Assembly: GCA_963556145.1 (NCBI GenBank)
Contig: OY744465.1
Span: forward strand, 496,001 to 560,000
DNA from: Hygrocybe punicea
Taxonomy: Eukaryota > Basidiomycota > Agaricomycetes > Agaricales > Hygrophoraceae
Direction of reading: 5' to 3'
DNA: 64,000 nucleotides
Shown here: positions 23,716 through 35,720 of the stretch, piece by piece
Layout of the letters: each line of letters begins with the position of its first letter
How positions within the stretch are numbered: the first letter of the stretch is position 1
Notes under the pieces: model-generated
Told to the model about the DNA's origin: nothing
The model's input: only the letters and a program-made list of their open reading frames with translations
Database searches by the model: none
Position numbers and translations under genes: made by a program

Positions 23716-24457
23716 ATGGTTTCAGAATCAATCCCCCCTTTCTTTGAGGCTGGGCCTCCGCCACCTTCATATCCCCTCCTTACCATCCAGGCCGACCTCG
23801 CCTATGTGTCCACTCCTGCTGTCCCTACGATAACAGCTATGGAGGAACTCAGCCTGCGTAGAGGTCCGACTCCGACCAGTCATGCTCCAAGTCGTGCTCC
23901 CAGTCGTGCAGCCAGTCGTGCTCCCAGCTCTGGCCTGAGTCACACAGTCAAACGCTTACCACCCCACTCCTCATCTCCCTACATCGTACCGGCACCTAAG
24001 GTTAAACCAAAGGTCGCTTTCACTAATGTGGATTTAGCGTCCGAATCGGCCGAGTCATCGTGCCTTTCCAATATTGATGAGTTGTCTGAGTCAAGCGATG
24101 AATTGGAAGATGGCCTCATACAAAAGCCTGCTGGTCAGGTTGGTTGGCCCAACAGAGGTGGATACAATCTTGAGGATGCCATGAATTGGCCACCAAAGAC
24201 GTTTAAGAAATTCCAGGTGGGTGGAGAACTTCCTGCTGTGTTGTGCCTGCTGACAGTGAATACAGAGATATGTGCACAAGCTCATTAACACTCACCTCGA
24301 TACCACGCAAAGTTACCAACCACAGAAGGAGAATCTTCGCCAGGCTGTGCGAGATACGGTCAGCTTTTTTTTTCTGATCGTGAAAATAACTCTAACATAC
24401 AAACAGGCAATGGCAGCCTTTCCTGAACTTGCAAAATACGAAGGCTTTGGCCAGTGA
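23716..24457 (+). CDS. Small repetitive mushroom protein with RGGYNL motif, probably truncated
   Basis: Start ATG 23716 (MVSESIPPFF); an in-frame ATG at 23839 (MEELSLRRG) is an alternative. A Ser/Pro/Ala/Arg-rich N-terminus includes tandem APSRAPSRA units, followed by an acidic stretch and PNRGGYNLEDAMNWPPK. Two introns with good borders (GTGGGT...ACAG near 24218-24265 and GTCAGC...ACAG near 24359-24407) join it to VHKLINTHLDTTQSYQP and AMAAFPELAKYEGFGQ. Relatives I recall continue with W after this point, so the final TGA may come from TGG. Function unknown. I remember the family as high copy in mushrooms. Confidence 0.6.
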
Positions 24458-24497
24458 ATGATGTTATGATGTTACGTTTAAAGAATACATCACGACG

Positions 24498-24782
24498 TGA
24501 GAAATTGACGATACAGAAGTTGGCTGCGGGGACAAAAGGGAAGGGTCGGGAGTAAATGTGTCGTTGCAATTGTCATTGTAAATAATCAGTCGTTGCAGTG
24601 AATTGAGAAATTGATGATACGGAGACAAAAGGAAAGGGTCAGGAGTAAATGCATCGTTGCAATTGTCGTTGTAAATAATCGGTTGTTGCAGTGAATTGAG
24701 AAATTGACGATAGAGAAGTTGCGGAGACAAAAGGAAAGGGTTGGGAGTAATGCGTCGTTGCAATTGTTGTTGTAAATAATGA
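24498..24782. repeat. Three tandem units of about 93-102 bp
   Basis: Each unit starts GAGAAATTGA(C/T)GATA and includes GACAAAAGG, GTCGTTGCAATTGT and TGTAAATAAT. The array fills the gap between the RGGYNL-type gene and the WD40 gene, and its start may be the point where the former lost its C-terminus. Confidence 0.75.
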
Positions 24783-24992
24783 GAGTCAGGTGGCCATGCA
24801 AGCGACAGGAGCATCAGTCGCTCTCTCGTCACCTACTCTCATCGCCTAGAAACAAAATAGGTAGAACAATTAGCAGGAACAGAGACTTGCACCTACATAA
24901 AGGGCGGGTGTCTCTTGTTTCGCCACCCATAAAATCACTTGTTCGCACAGGTCGCCCACTCCATCGTACTCGCTCACACTCCCTATCTAACC

Positions 24993-26569
24993 ATGTATCA
25001 ATTGTTCCAATCGATCACATCGTCGTACACGCTTGTCGCATGTCTCAAAGGTCATACCGATGCTGTCTACTGGCTTGCAGTATCACCAAACGGCGACTTA
25101 CTCGCCAGCACCAGTGAGTAGTCATTAACGACTTCCTAGTAAGTATATTTAATCTATGTGATGATAGGAGGAGACGGTGTAAGGATATGGGACTTACAAA
25201 AGCACCAACACACCTTGGTTTCCCAAAGCCACATCCTGCGAGGACCTACCACTTGCATTGGGTGGGTCAGTGGTAAAGATGATTCGTCTGCAAAGGTATG
25301 TTACGGATCAGCATTGGGCTACCTCGTCATCTGCCAAGTTCTTCCTGAGGTGTGTGCCGTGCCATTCAAAATGTAGAAAAGATACTCAGGCCCTCTAGAC
25401 CCAGGAACTTTGCGCCAAGCGAATTGCAACCAGCCAGGAGATTATCTGTATGGCTGTAGGCGACATGTGCCATGATGGGTCTGCGCGTATCGCCCTTGGC
25501 ACCCGTGACAGGGTAGTCCAAGTCCTCAAGACTGACTCCAAGGGCGAACTTCATTCCGTGTTCAGCATCCGACTGGACACCACAGTTCCGATTACTGTTG
25601 GCTTCGTTGATATTCAGCCTTTACGACGGCAAGATGTAAGTGATTCCTTACTCCTCTATTTCGATGGTAGATTTGAGTTTGTCATACAGGCACACATTAA
25701 GAGGCGACAATGGGAAAGAAATTTCAACCATAGATCTTGGCGGTATGATGTGGGTACTCGCTCACCTCTTTTTAAAAATATCTCATCCAGGAACAGAGGT
25801 AGCGCTGCAGTCAGCTATGGTCGAAATCAATTTGTCATCGACAGCATTACGAATGGTTTCAATTTATATCAGCTCGACAACGGGCACTGGAAGCACAATT
25901 TTCCAACTGGCACACCTACCCGTAAACTTCCCAAATGTGTTGCCTTCGCAGAGGACACTGGGGTTGTCATGGGTGGGAGCGATCATGGCGCCGTCTATGT
26001 GTTCGATAAGAGGACTGGTTCGCCGCTCCACATCCTGCATCACCAAGAGCATGGGATGGTGCAAACGATCATGGTAAGCATACGAATATCCAGCAGGATG
26101 ACTTCCGATAACGTTGGTACAGACACACGACCAAAAAGGCCGGAGCATGATAGCCAGCGCATCGTCCACCAGGTGCGGGGAAACCTCTATCTCTGTCTGG
26201 GTGTGGAAGAATCATCAGGCAAAACATATGAAGCCAATGGAAGTCTCGACAGGTAATCACTTAATGCAATTGGTAATGCTGGTGGCGACCATGCTATTCC
26301 TTTATCAAAATTTCATTGGACGTGATTTTCACCTCGGCAAGAGCATCCGCCGCAACGTCATAGACCCCTGGGTTCACAACGCCAAATGGCAGGTCCAGCA
26401 ACCTGAGACGGTCCATGGGAGTGATGAAAACTTCAGTGAGGCCATGGTTCCATCGATGGCTGCGAAGGTCCACAGGAACGGTGAGACTTTTAGTGAGGAA
26501 CAGGTCAGCTACCCGCTTGCTTTTACAATGAGAAAGCGCCAGATAAGTTCTCTATGGCTCAGCCGCTGA
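24993..26569 (+). CDS. WD40-repeat protein, C-terminus replaced by repeat DNA
   Basis: Start ATG 24993 (MYQLFQSITSSYTLVACLKGH). WD40 blades are visible in HTDAVYWLAVSPNGDLLAST, GDGVRIWDLQ (after an intron near 25113-25168), GWVSGKDDSSAK, RIALGTRDRVVQVLK, GVVMGGSDHGAVYVFDKRTG and, after an intron at about 26073-26128, SMIASASS...ISVWVWKNH. A hydrophobic stretch (LVMLVATMLFLY near 26270-26305) follows, and the last residues (ISSLWLSR) come from the inverted-repeat arm that begins near 26533. Probably 5-6 introns; the 25630-25800 borders are uncertain. A propeller of this type normally binds other proteins; no partner can be named. I recall the family as common and multi-copy in mushrooms. Confidence 0.65.
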
Positions 26570-27395
26570 GAGTGCTGATGAGGAGATGGGAGCGCCAGGA
26601 CAGTGGAACTGAAGCGCTGCCATTAAGGTCAAGATGGAAGCACCAGGTAAGCTCTCTACGGCTCAGCCATGGAGAGGTGACGATGAAGAAGGAGGGGTGC
26701 CAGGTGGGGTATTGAGTGAGTGCCTGCCAATGAGGAAATGGGAGCACCGGGTAGACAAGGTGCCAGGTAAGTTCTCTGTGGCTCAGCCGTTGAGAGGGCG
26801 ACGATGAGGAGTCCATGACGGTGAGGAGACAGGAGCGCCCAGAGTTCTCTACGGCTCAGCCGCTGAGAGTGCCGATAATGAGATGGGAGCGCCAGGTACG
26901 ACACGACGACGGTGAGGAGATGGGTGGGTGCCAGGTAAGTTCTCTATGGCTCAGCCATTGAGAACTGGATGAGAGCTCTTTAACGACTCAGTTGTGAAGA
27001 GCTGGGATGTTTGTCCCTGTTGACGCATCGGTTTAGTCGTGTTGTGTTCTGACTTAGTTGTGTTGTTTTCTTCAATGTTCGCCAGTACAAAGTACCAGCG
27101 AGCAACTACCCTTCCTAGGTCCCCTCGTTCACCCATACATAGTACTAGTGAGCTTACCTTTGGTCTTCCTCGTGGTTGCCTACCTGGTCCCCTTCCTGGT
27201 TCCCTCGTGGTCCCCTACTGGTTCAGGTCACTCCCATCGCATCTGGTCTCTGCCATCATTCGCCCATACAAAGTACGAGCGAGCTTACCTTTTGGTTCTC
27301 CTGGTCCCCTACCTTCGTGATCACCCATCTGCCATCCCCATCGACCCCTTAATCCCATCGATCTCTTCCACCTTCATTGTCCGCCTTGTCTGCCT
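26533..27395 (-). repeat. Right arm of the internal inverted repeat pair in E1
   Basis: Complement of 19688-20550, beginning AGCGCCAGATAAGTTCTCT. It overlaps the WD40 stop codon. The order is minisatellite (26540-26960), then blocks with ACAAAGTACCAGCGAGCAA and GTACGAGCGAGCTTACC. Confidence 0.7.
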
Positions 27396-27428
27396 TCCCC
27401 TCCCCCGTTTGCTTGGCCCATAAAGAGG

Positions 27429-27731
27429 TAGGCAATGCCGCGGGTATACCCGCGGGTATTCAAGGCCCTACCCGTACCCGTACCCGCAGCTACCCGTACC
27501 CGTGATCCGGCGGGTTTACCCGTCATTTTGAGCCTGGGATCATCCAAAACGGTCAAGTATTGAGTAAGATATGATCAAAACACTATATTTCAGTGTTTTA
27601 ATCATATCTCAGTCAATACTTGGCCGATTTGGATGATCCCGGGCTCGAATTAAAGCTCACGGGTATGGGAATCCGTACCCGTACCCGTACCCGTAACCCG
27701 TGCGGGTTACCAAAACCCGCGTCATTCCCTA
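27429..27731. mobile_element. 303-bp hAT-type MITE, copy 1
   Basis: The ends TAGGCAATGCCGCGGGT ... ACCCGCGTCATTCCCTA are flanked by the 8-bp duplication taaagagg (27421-27428 and 27732-27739). Both subterminal zones have (TACCCG)n runs. The centre folds into a hairpin of about 100 bp (GATCATCCAAA ... TTTGGATGATC). It lies just upstream of the gene starting at 27795, so it is in that promoter. Copy 2 at 49081-49383 differs at two bases. Confidence 0.93.
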
Positions 27732-28685
27732 TAAAGAGGTCAGTAGTTTTTCTGGCCATACTGCAAGACTCCATCTAACTCACAAGCTTTCCAGATGAAT
27801 TCCCCACTTACCACTTTCCTCATTGACAATTATGTCATTACTTCTCCGAATGCCAGACCCTTAACGAACTTCCCCAACCACCAATTCTTCGAATGCGATG
27901 ATCCCGACCCAAAGTGGTGCTTCCAGTTGAATTGGGCTCGCAACGACTTCCCGCAACTGGCATTTGCGCCTCGCTCAATACGATTCGATCACCCATTACT
28001 ACAGCGCCCAGTCTACGACTACAAATTGATTCCTCTCGAACGTGTTCGTAATGAGTTCCAACTGGCAGCTGTAGTTCGTGAGAAGTGGAGCAACCTAGAG
28101 AACTCCTTGCATCTGGTTGCCCAGGAACTAATGAGCACAGCGCCTGGTGGGTTTTACCCTCTCGACTTCAAGCATTTCCCCATACCTCGCACATACAGCT
28201 ATTCCCGCTCCCATAAACGCGAACACACTGCCAGGAAGTCTGCTATGCAATCTCGCGATGCTTTCATCCCTCTCATGGCATTATGCTTGATGGCCATCTT
28301 GCACCACACCTTTGAGGATGTTCCATATGGAGATGATCCCTCATGGGTGAAAATACTCGTCAAAGATACCAAAATCCACCCCGAATGGGTTCGGCAACTG
28401 CAGGACTTGCCAATTGCTCGGTTCGATGAGGACAATCCAAGAGTTGGCACAGTCATACACATACAGATAGGGATGACCACGGGTCTTGAACGGCTCAGCT
28501 CGGCTGACACCGCACCCATACCCGTGAACACCTTACCTGGGGCGGTTTTGACCCGCACCGCACCCGAACATCCACGGGTCACGACAGTACACCTTACCTG
28601 TGGTGTACCATCGCGTCCCGCCGTCCACCACAGCCCCCGTTCCACTCTGCAACCTCGCAGATGCAGCGCCGGCGTCAATTGACGC

Positions 28686-29062
28686 GACGTGCTTGTCCGC
28701 GAGGTGATCAACATGGGGAACGAGGGGCATGTGCCGTCGGACGCGTTGTAGCGCGTCTGCGAGGTGGACAAGAGGGGGACAAGAGGGGGACGCGTCACCG
28801 TCATCGCTGTTGCGTGTCCGCAAGGTGGACGAAGGGGGACGCGTCGTTGTTGCGTGTCTGCAAGGTGGATGAAGGGGGACGCGTCGTTGTTGCGTGTCCG
28901 CGAGGTGGACAAAGGCCCGGGCCGGGGGACGCATTGTTGTTGTTGTTGCGTGTCCACGAGGTGGACGAGAGGGGATGCGTCATCGTTGTTGCTTGTCCGC
29001 GAGGTGGACGAGAGGGCAACGCGTCGTTGTCGTTGCGTGCTGTTGCCCCATGCTGTTGTTGT
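28686..29062. repeat. GCGTGTCCGCGAGGTGGAC minisatellite in hAT-2
   Basis: About eight irregular copies of a unit near 40 bp containing GTGTCCGCGAGGTGGACGA, GGGGGACGCGTC and GTTGTTG. It lies downstream of the transposase stop inside hAT-2. Frames here on either strand are repeat by-products. Confidence 0.8.
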
Positions 29063-29399
29063 TGTTGTCATAGCATAGTTAGCTACAGTTCATTACTTGA
29101 TCAGAAATTGAGACTTACCTAGGCCGGGAAGTGGGAGCACCACCCCCTGGCTGCTTCCCTGCTCCTTCCTTTGACTGTTCCAGTCGGTTGTCTGGTCGCC
29201 GCGTGCTTGCTCGCCCTTGGTCGTAGCTAGCGCCGGTCAAGGGTATACCCGAGACCTTCCTGATTGGGACTCGGACCCGTACCCGCCACGGGTACGTACC
29301 CGAAGGTCAAGGGTATGGGTATCACACGGGTTTTCACGGGTCTGCCCAAGTCCACGGGTACTACGGGTTCATGGCAGTGGATTGGGGCACATTGCGTAG

Positions 29400-32176
29400 C
29401 TACAGTATAGAAATATCGATGACAGCATCCACTCGGATACTGTCATCCTCATCGGCTTCATCCTCATCAGGTTCCTTCTCTGCAGTGACATGCAGCACGT
29501 CGTCATCGCTGATCAAATCCAGCCAGGCCCAGTCACCAAGACACATAAGAGCGCGGACTGATTCCGCAGAGAGCCCATTCCTGACATATGGAAGTAAAAG
29601 TCGTCCTCAGCTGAAAAGCCGCTCAACGTCGACAGATGTTGCTGGCAAGGGAGAGGTTAGCCATGTAGATAGAAAAGATCATGTACTTGCCTGGAATTGA
29701 AAGGTAATCGAGTGCCATACGATGGAGACGAGGGTACAATTCACTGCGCGCTTGCCAACTGGCCAACGGGTTCTCGACCTCCTCAGTTTTTGCATCGAGA
29801 TATCTCTGGATCTCATCATCACTTTCATCGGCTGCCGGTTTCGCTCGGAGGAGGTTATCAAACATGTTCTTTGATACCTGCCGACATGTCAGTAGGGTGC
29901 ACTCGAGCAAATGATTCAAACCTTTGCTGGATCGACGGCATCAGCTGCAGTGCATGCCACAATGTTCTCGAGTGCTTCATAGTGCATGGCATACTCCTCT
30001 CAAACGATCTCCTCTGCAGTGTCAATCCAATCCGCTTCCCACCCAGCATTCTTGAAATACGTCAGTTTGTGTGACGGGTGCAGCACCATGGCAATTCGAT
30101 ACATGTTTGATAGATCAGTTTTCTCATAGTATTTGTTGAGTGTTGACTTAGCAAGCTTAGCTGCAGCGTGAATGGAGGGGCGTAGAGTTGCAGCCTTGGA
30201 GTTTTCGTCGAGGGAATTGTCGATTATATCCATTACGGGGATCACCATCGCGAGGCTCGGCGTGGAGCGAGAAAAATACTCGGTTGCGTCGTTGAATATC
30301 TGTGAAGGAAGGAAGGGTGAGCAATGGACAGAGTGAAATGGAGACGGCCGTTGTCAAGTTGGCAACTAGATTTGGCTGTGCTCATGGCTGTGCTCTCACA
30401 CGCAGGACGTCTCGCAGCTCCTCAACAATCCCAAACTCCTCCTCCATGAGCTCACACTTGCGCATGCCCATTGCTCTATTGCTGGTAAGTGAGTCAATGG
30501 CCACTCTGTATTCATTTGCTGAATTCAACATCTTGAAGGTCGAATTCCATCGAGTCCTCACATCGCGTGGCAACGTCTTCTTGTTGAGCTTCAACTTTTT
30601 CAAGATGTCGAACCAGTGTGGCAAGCACTTTGTCGTCGAACGTAGCGTTGAAGAGGCAATTTTCCTGAGCTGGTGAGAGGACATTGGGCCGTTCGTTCGT
30701 CCTTGATATCTCTTTTCACTCACCTTGACAAGCACTGTTGCAACAGGTTCAACCCTCTCGTCATGCGCAAGACGCTCCTCCTCACTCATGCGCGTTCTCT
30801 CGTCTGTCCACCCTTCAATGTCATCCATTTCACCCTCGTCATCGGCAACCTCATTCTCATCGTCGTCACCCTCCCCCTCGACCTCAATGGCCTTTCCTCC
30901 ATCAAACGATGCAAGCAAACTTTTTGCAACCAAATTTGTGACATGGTCGAAGCAACGTACTCTATTTGCTGCCCCACCGAAGCTGGGAATGAGGTCCTCA
31001 AGCCTGTAAACCATAACATCGTTCGGGGACGCATTATCAGCGGTGATCGCGAGGAGCTGTTCACACTGTGAGTTCATGCCTTGTCCCTGGCTGTCATCAT
31101 CTAACGGACCTTCTTAGCGATTCCAAATGCATTCAAGGTGTCAGCGATGGCTTTTGCCATGTTCCGGCCAGTATGCGCCTTCGCCAGTTCAATCACATTG
31201 AGGACCATGCGCAGTGGCTCACCATTGCGCAGAAGGTGCACTGTAATGGCCAAGAATGCCTTGTGGTTGGGCGAGCTCCACGCATCGACGGCAAGACTGA
31301 GGCGGCCTCCATACTCCTAGTGGTAAGTCAGTCTTGCTCAATTGCAACAATGCTCGTCTCACTTGTAATGATTTTGCCAACCGTGCACGACAGCAGGCAA
31401 ATACTCGATGGATGTCTCATGCCACCATCCTAACCGAAGGCAGCCAAAGCTCGGGGCGCCCAGTTTTCATCAGACACCTGAAGCCCTCATCTTCGACAAT
31501 TGAAAATGGGCGTGCTGACTTGCTGACCCATCGTACGATCTCAGCGCTGATCAATCTCCATGAGAACTTCTTTTGCCATGTCAAGATGGTACTCTCACCG
31601 AATCTCCGTCTTTGTATGCTGACGAGTCGAGTAAGTCTTTCTTCCCAATTTGTTTAGTCCTTTGAAGGCTGCAGTGATGGATCCTGATCTGACAAAACTC
31701 GCTACAGCATCCCTTGCTGTTACTGCTTTCAGCCCATCAGAAGCACCGAGTACTTCATCCCCCCAGCAGCGCTTTACATGTTTTTGGAGATTGCTTGTTG
31801 ACCGTGCATCACCTTTATCCAGCCACCTCGTTATCTTCATTGTGCAACCCGGCTTTGCACATGCAAATTCATGGCCCTGGCTTCTGGCCTTGTCCGTTTT
31901 TATTCCTACATCTGGCTTGTAGAATGTATAAACAGGTGAGACCCATTCCTTTGCGAGTCGTTCTAATGTGTCATCAGCTCAATGATGACCATATTAACAC
32001 CTACAACGCACTCAATTCTTCCTTGGGTGTTTCCTTTTCAGTAATCTCCACTATGCTGGGACTCCGAGAGTGAGACGGAGCAGGGGATGACACAGGGGAC
32101 TGTTGTCTGGTGTTTCTCCGTTGCCTTTTTGAAGGTGGAGGTGTTTTGTTGGTTGTTGAAGGTCGCCTTTTGGCCA
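29400..32176 (-). pseudogene. hAT transposase of hAT-2
   Basis: Start at 32176 (MAKRRPSTTNK), a basic nuclear-localisation-like N-terminus. After an intron comes a BED finger at about 31860-31760 (CAKPGCTMKITRW ... HVKRCW). The RNase H-like core follows, with CFDHVTNLVAKSLLASF near 30960 and RDVRTRWNSTFKML near 30560. Then come an acidic insert, STLNKYYEKTDLSNMYRI near 30110 and the hATC domain (NPLASWQARSELYPRLHRMALDY near 29770-29705, SVDVERLFS near 29640). Several introns. In the hATC FSRGR motif the Arg codon is TGA (29607-29609), where hAT-1 has CGA; this is the clearest lesion. Otherwise it looks nearly complete, ending in an Asp/Glu-rich tail at 29400. Confidence 0.8.
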
Positions 32177-33472
32177 TTTTTGAGGTCTTCCTTGTGATCT
32201 TTGTATCCTGTATAGCTATCTCGTTTAGGTTAGAATTCCAGGTACGGGTACCCACGGGTATCACAGGTCATCCATGATTGGACTCAAACCAGTGACCCGT
32301 AGTACCCGTACTCAAAACCCGTACGGTGCTTCGGTACCCTTGACTGGCGCTAGTCGTAGCCGTCGAGGTGGTTGTGGTGGTTGTGTGATGAACCCGTGAC
32401 ACACCGCCAAACCACAGGTACGGGTCACGGTATGGTCACGGGTGATGAAACCAAACACCCTACCCGTACCCGCACAACCCGTTTTGGTAATACCGCGGGT
32501 TGACCCAAACCCGTGGTCATCCCTACATACAGACGTGCAAATGGCTAATCCATTTCCCAAGACTCATAAGGGTCGGCATCCCAGTATGGATCGTCTGGAG
32601 CACCCTTGACGAGCCCTTACGCGAATCGCCCCAACCCGAGGCACAGAAATATTTACCGAACAACGCGCAGGTCCAGGCTGCGATCCAGCAGCAGCGGGAA
32701 GAGCGACTAGCATCAACTGCTGTGCCCTTTACCGAAGGGAGCCCTCAGCCGCCCTCAGGTCCTAACAATACGATGCCTCCACTGGCTCAACAACTTCCCC
32801 AGCCAAGCCCGGGTTCCCGCCAAAAGCGTGGGGAAACGTGGCAGCAATTTTTCGTTCGGCAAACGGCCCGCCACGAGAAAGTTGCCACCTTGGAGACTGA
32901 ACAAGAAAGGGCATCTTGCCTAGCTCGGCAGAAGGAAAGCGAGCACTTCCGTGGGCCAGGCAAGAGAGGGGCCGCCGTCTTCCATTGGTTGGACGTGGAT
33001 GGCTTTTGCATGAGAATGAGAGTCAACTACCGAGAGATAGAGGATCTGTGGGAAGACAGGTCAATGGAGCATATGCGGTACAATGCCTTCAAGAGGGAAT
33101 GGGACATCTGCACCAAATTCGCCCCTGATGCGGTGGATTACGAGGACCCGTTCGGTAATGATGAATACGATGATCCTTTGGAAGAAGGAGAGCTGATGCA
33201 ACCTACTGGTCCCATGGACACCAAGCACTCGGAGAGTCATATGATACCTGTGGCCACGGCTTCGCTTCCCGCTGGAGTCATACCTCAGTACCACCCTGGG
33301 GGCTCACGCAGGACTCAAGAGGAAGTTGACTGGATAGGATGGATGGACTGACTACTACATCTGGAAGGCTACTGACTAGGTCAAACCATGGGAACCTGAT
33401 CACGTGACTGACCAGGCACAACTACTACAAGTGCCCCTCCTCCTCATGGTGACGTCCTCGTCACCATACCGC

Positions 33473-34266
33473 TGTAAAGGCGAGGTCGGGGTGGCTGCGG
33501 AATAATAATCCTAAGCCTGTGGGGGTCAGCGTGAAAGTGACTAGGAATAGTCTAGTGAGCTTCAGTAAGATGATAGGATGTAAATGATAAGAAGCCGCCA
33601 AGTAAACTACTGAAATCTATCAAGGCCGGTCAAAGCTGATGAAGCCGACGGTGTCGGGTACGGCGGGTCGGGTGTCGGGTGATGAGAAACGTAGAGATTA
33701 AGATGGTAGAAGGACGGGGAGAGCGTCGAGGAAACCGACGAGTAGTGTGTGCAATGGATTTTACTGAGAGACTAATTCTCAGAGAGAGGAAACGGGGGAA
33801 CTGGTTTCTTATTTTGAGACGGCGCTTGGGCACCGTTTTTATACTACAAATTTCTGTACCTAGATTCGGACGAGAGTCCTCGGCTGATGAGAGGAAACAA
33901 AGGAGAATAAAAATGGGGAAGTAGGAAGAGCGTTGCAAGGCGACGATGACAGGGAAAATGGGTGGAAGATATCAAAACCATAAAAGATGCAATATACTTT
34001 ACTATATCCCCATAAGGGAGACGCTAGGCGTGAATAAGGCAAGTCCGATGTCGGGATCCCAGTCCGATGAGATCTATCTTTGATATTTGAAGTTCCGTGA
34101 GTTTAGGAGATAGACCGACCAGGTACATGAGCGGCCGTGCTAGTCGGTATGCATCGGGTTGCGTCGGGTTGCGTCGGGTTCGAGCGTAGATTGCTAGAGA
34201 TGTCGGGTTCAAGCGGATTCGCTAGATATCGATGTTACGGCCTCAGAGGGTCGAGGACCCTCTACA
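33473..34266 (-). repeat. Single LTR related to the 2075-7913 element
   Basis: 794 bp, TGTAAAGG ... CCTCTACA, with ccgc on both sides (33469-33472 and 34267-34270), so it could be a solo LTR with a 4-bp duplication. It shares blocks with the 899-bp LTRs, such as GTGGGGGTCAGCGTGAAAGTGACT, GAATAAGGCAAGTCCGA and TTGCGTCGGGTTCG. Minus orientation is assumed by analogy. Confidence 0.75.
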
Positions 34267-34739
34267 CCGCTACTAAAAGAAAACAAAAAGCAAAACAAAA
34301 CTGACCAAGAAAAAAACTCTCCAGTCATGACTCCCAGTCCCTCACGATTCCCTGGGCCTTATACGTGAGGTGGGACCATATCGTCCTCCAAGATTGTTGG
34401 GGGTAGTAGATGACCAAACTGTAACTCTGCTCTGCTCCTCCATCCTCGAATGCCTCTGGGACTCACATCGCAGGGTAGGATAAAAACGTTCAAAACCATA
34501 AGTTCTTGTAGCCCAGGGTGTGAGTTCTTGTGATCCAAAAATAGACTGGGTGGTTCGTGCAAAAGTAAATAGGTACGGTGCTGTCGAGCAGTGATGGTTC
34601 ATAGATAGGTTGAATATCCAATAAATGTCGAGGGTGGGGAAAGGGGGTGGGACGGGACAAGGTACGGTGTAAACAGGGGAGAGGGAAAACGTACAGGTGC
34701 ATTGGGCCATGCGGTGGCATCGGGGATTCTCGATATGAG

Positions 34740-35720
34740 GGGACTAGCGCTGGGGTGCTAAGTGGTCGCGGCGGTGACTCGTTTGGGTCCCTATGGGTCG
34801 GGGAAGTCGCCAGGGTCGAGAATGAGGTCGCGGGGAGCTGAACGAGGGCTCGAGGAGCTGGGTATGGTTCAAGAATCCAGCCGAGAGATGGTGACGTGGC
34901 GGAACGCGGTGGGGGTCTGGGAATGGTGGGCACAGTGGTATTGGATCGAGGTGGGGTGCTCCAGGATGGTGAACGGGTGGGCCGCGAGCTTCGTGAGTCA
35001 GTCCGGGGCTGGGTATGTTGGCAGAACGGGGCCGTGCGATGGTGACGTGGCGGGTGGCCCGGGTGTCTGAAAACAACGGCAGGGGCTCGTTTGGCGCAAT
35101 GGAGGGGAACGGGGGTTCCTGGCCAGTGGAACGAGGGCACGGGAGGTTGAATGGGTCCGTGTGGGGCTGGGGATGCATGGGAAACAGGGACGCGGAATGT
35201 TGACATGGTGGTAACGTGGAGTGTGGCCGGGGCATCTGAAAACCATGGTGGGGGCTCGTTTGGTGCAATGAACAGGAACGGGGGGTTCTGGCCGGTGGAA
35301 CGGGGTGCAGAAAGTTGAATAAGTCCATGTAGGGTTGGGGTACGCGAAAAAATGTGGGTCGATGGTGGTGACGTGGCAGGACGTGGGCACTTAACTTGGA
35401 CGGCGACGGGGGTTCATTTGGGCAGGACCGGAACGCTGGGTCATCAAGCGTGGGTGCAGGGGTTTGGGTGAATGCAGGTGGAGCCTGGTTACACAAAAAA
35501 ACGGGGGGTCGAAAGTGATGACGTGGCAAAATGCCGGTGGGTCTTGAGGCGTCAAAAAACAGGGTCGACGGCGCTCTTGAGGTGACGTGGGGCATGGTGG
35601 GGCCGTACGACGTCGAATGACAGCATGGGGGATGGTCCTGGGTCTGAAAAATGAAGGTTAAGTGGTGTGACGCGGCCTGGTGCTGGGTGTTCAAAACGGG
35701 TCGCACCCGCATTTTTGGAG
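34740..35720. repeat. GC-rich minisatellite with GTGACGTGGC words
   Basis: Imperfect units of about 150-175 bp with GGTGACGTGGC, GGGGCTCGTTTGG(C/T)GCAATG and GGGGGTTCTGGCC(A/G)GTGGAACG. The minus-strand frame over this stretch is Pro/His/Arg/Ser-rich and has no domain, so it is not annotated as a gene. 34271-34740 is AT-richer with nothing recognised. Confidence 0.65.

Larger units (their letters stand above)
28469..32525 (-). mobile_element. hAT transposon hAT-2 (4,057 bp)
   Basis: The 17-bp inverted ends TAGGGATGACCACGGGT are identical at both sides and flanked by the perfect 8-bp duplication catacaga (28461-28468 and 32526-32533). ACGGGTAC/TACCCG subterminal repeats occur at both ends (28480-28580, 29220-29370, 32240-32520). 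It carries its own transposase on the minus strand and a minisatellite at 28686-29062. It is inserted in the long hypothetical gene of E1. Confidence 0.93.

Noticed and set aside
28661..29122. Arg/Gly/Cys-rich frames in hAT-2
   Set aside because: They overlap the GTGTCCGCGAGGTGGAC minisatellite downstream of the transposase stop.
34744..35712. 322-codon minus-strand protein
   Set aside because: Pro/His/Arg/Ser-rich frame on a minisatellite inside a retroelement-derived insert, with no domain.
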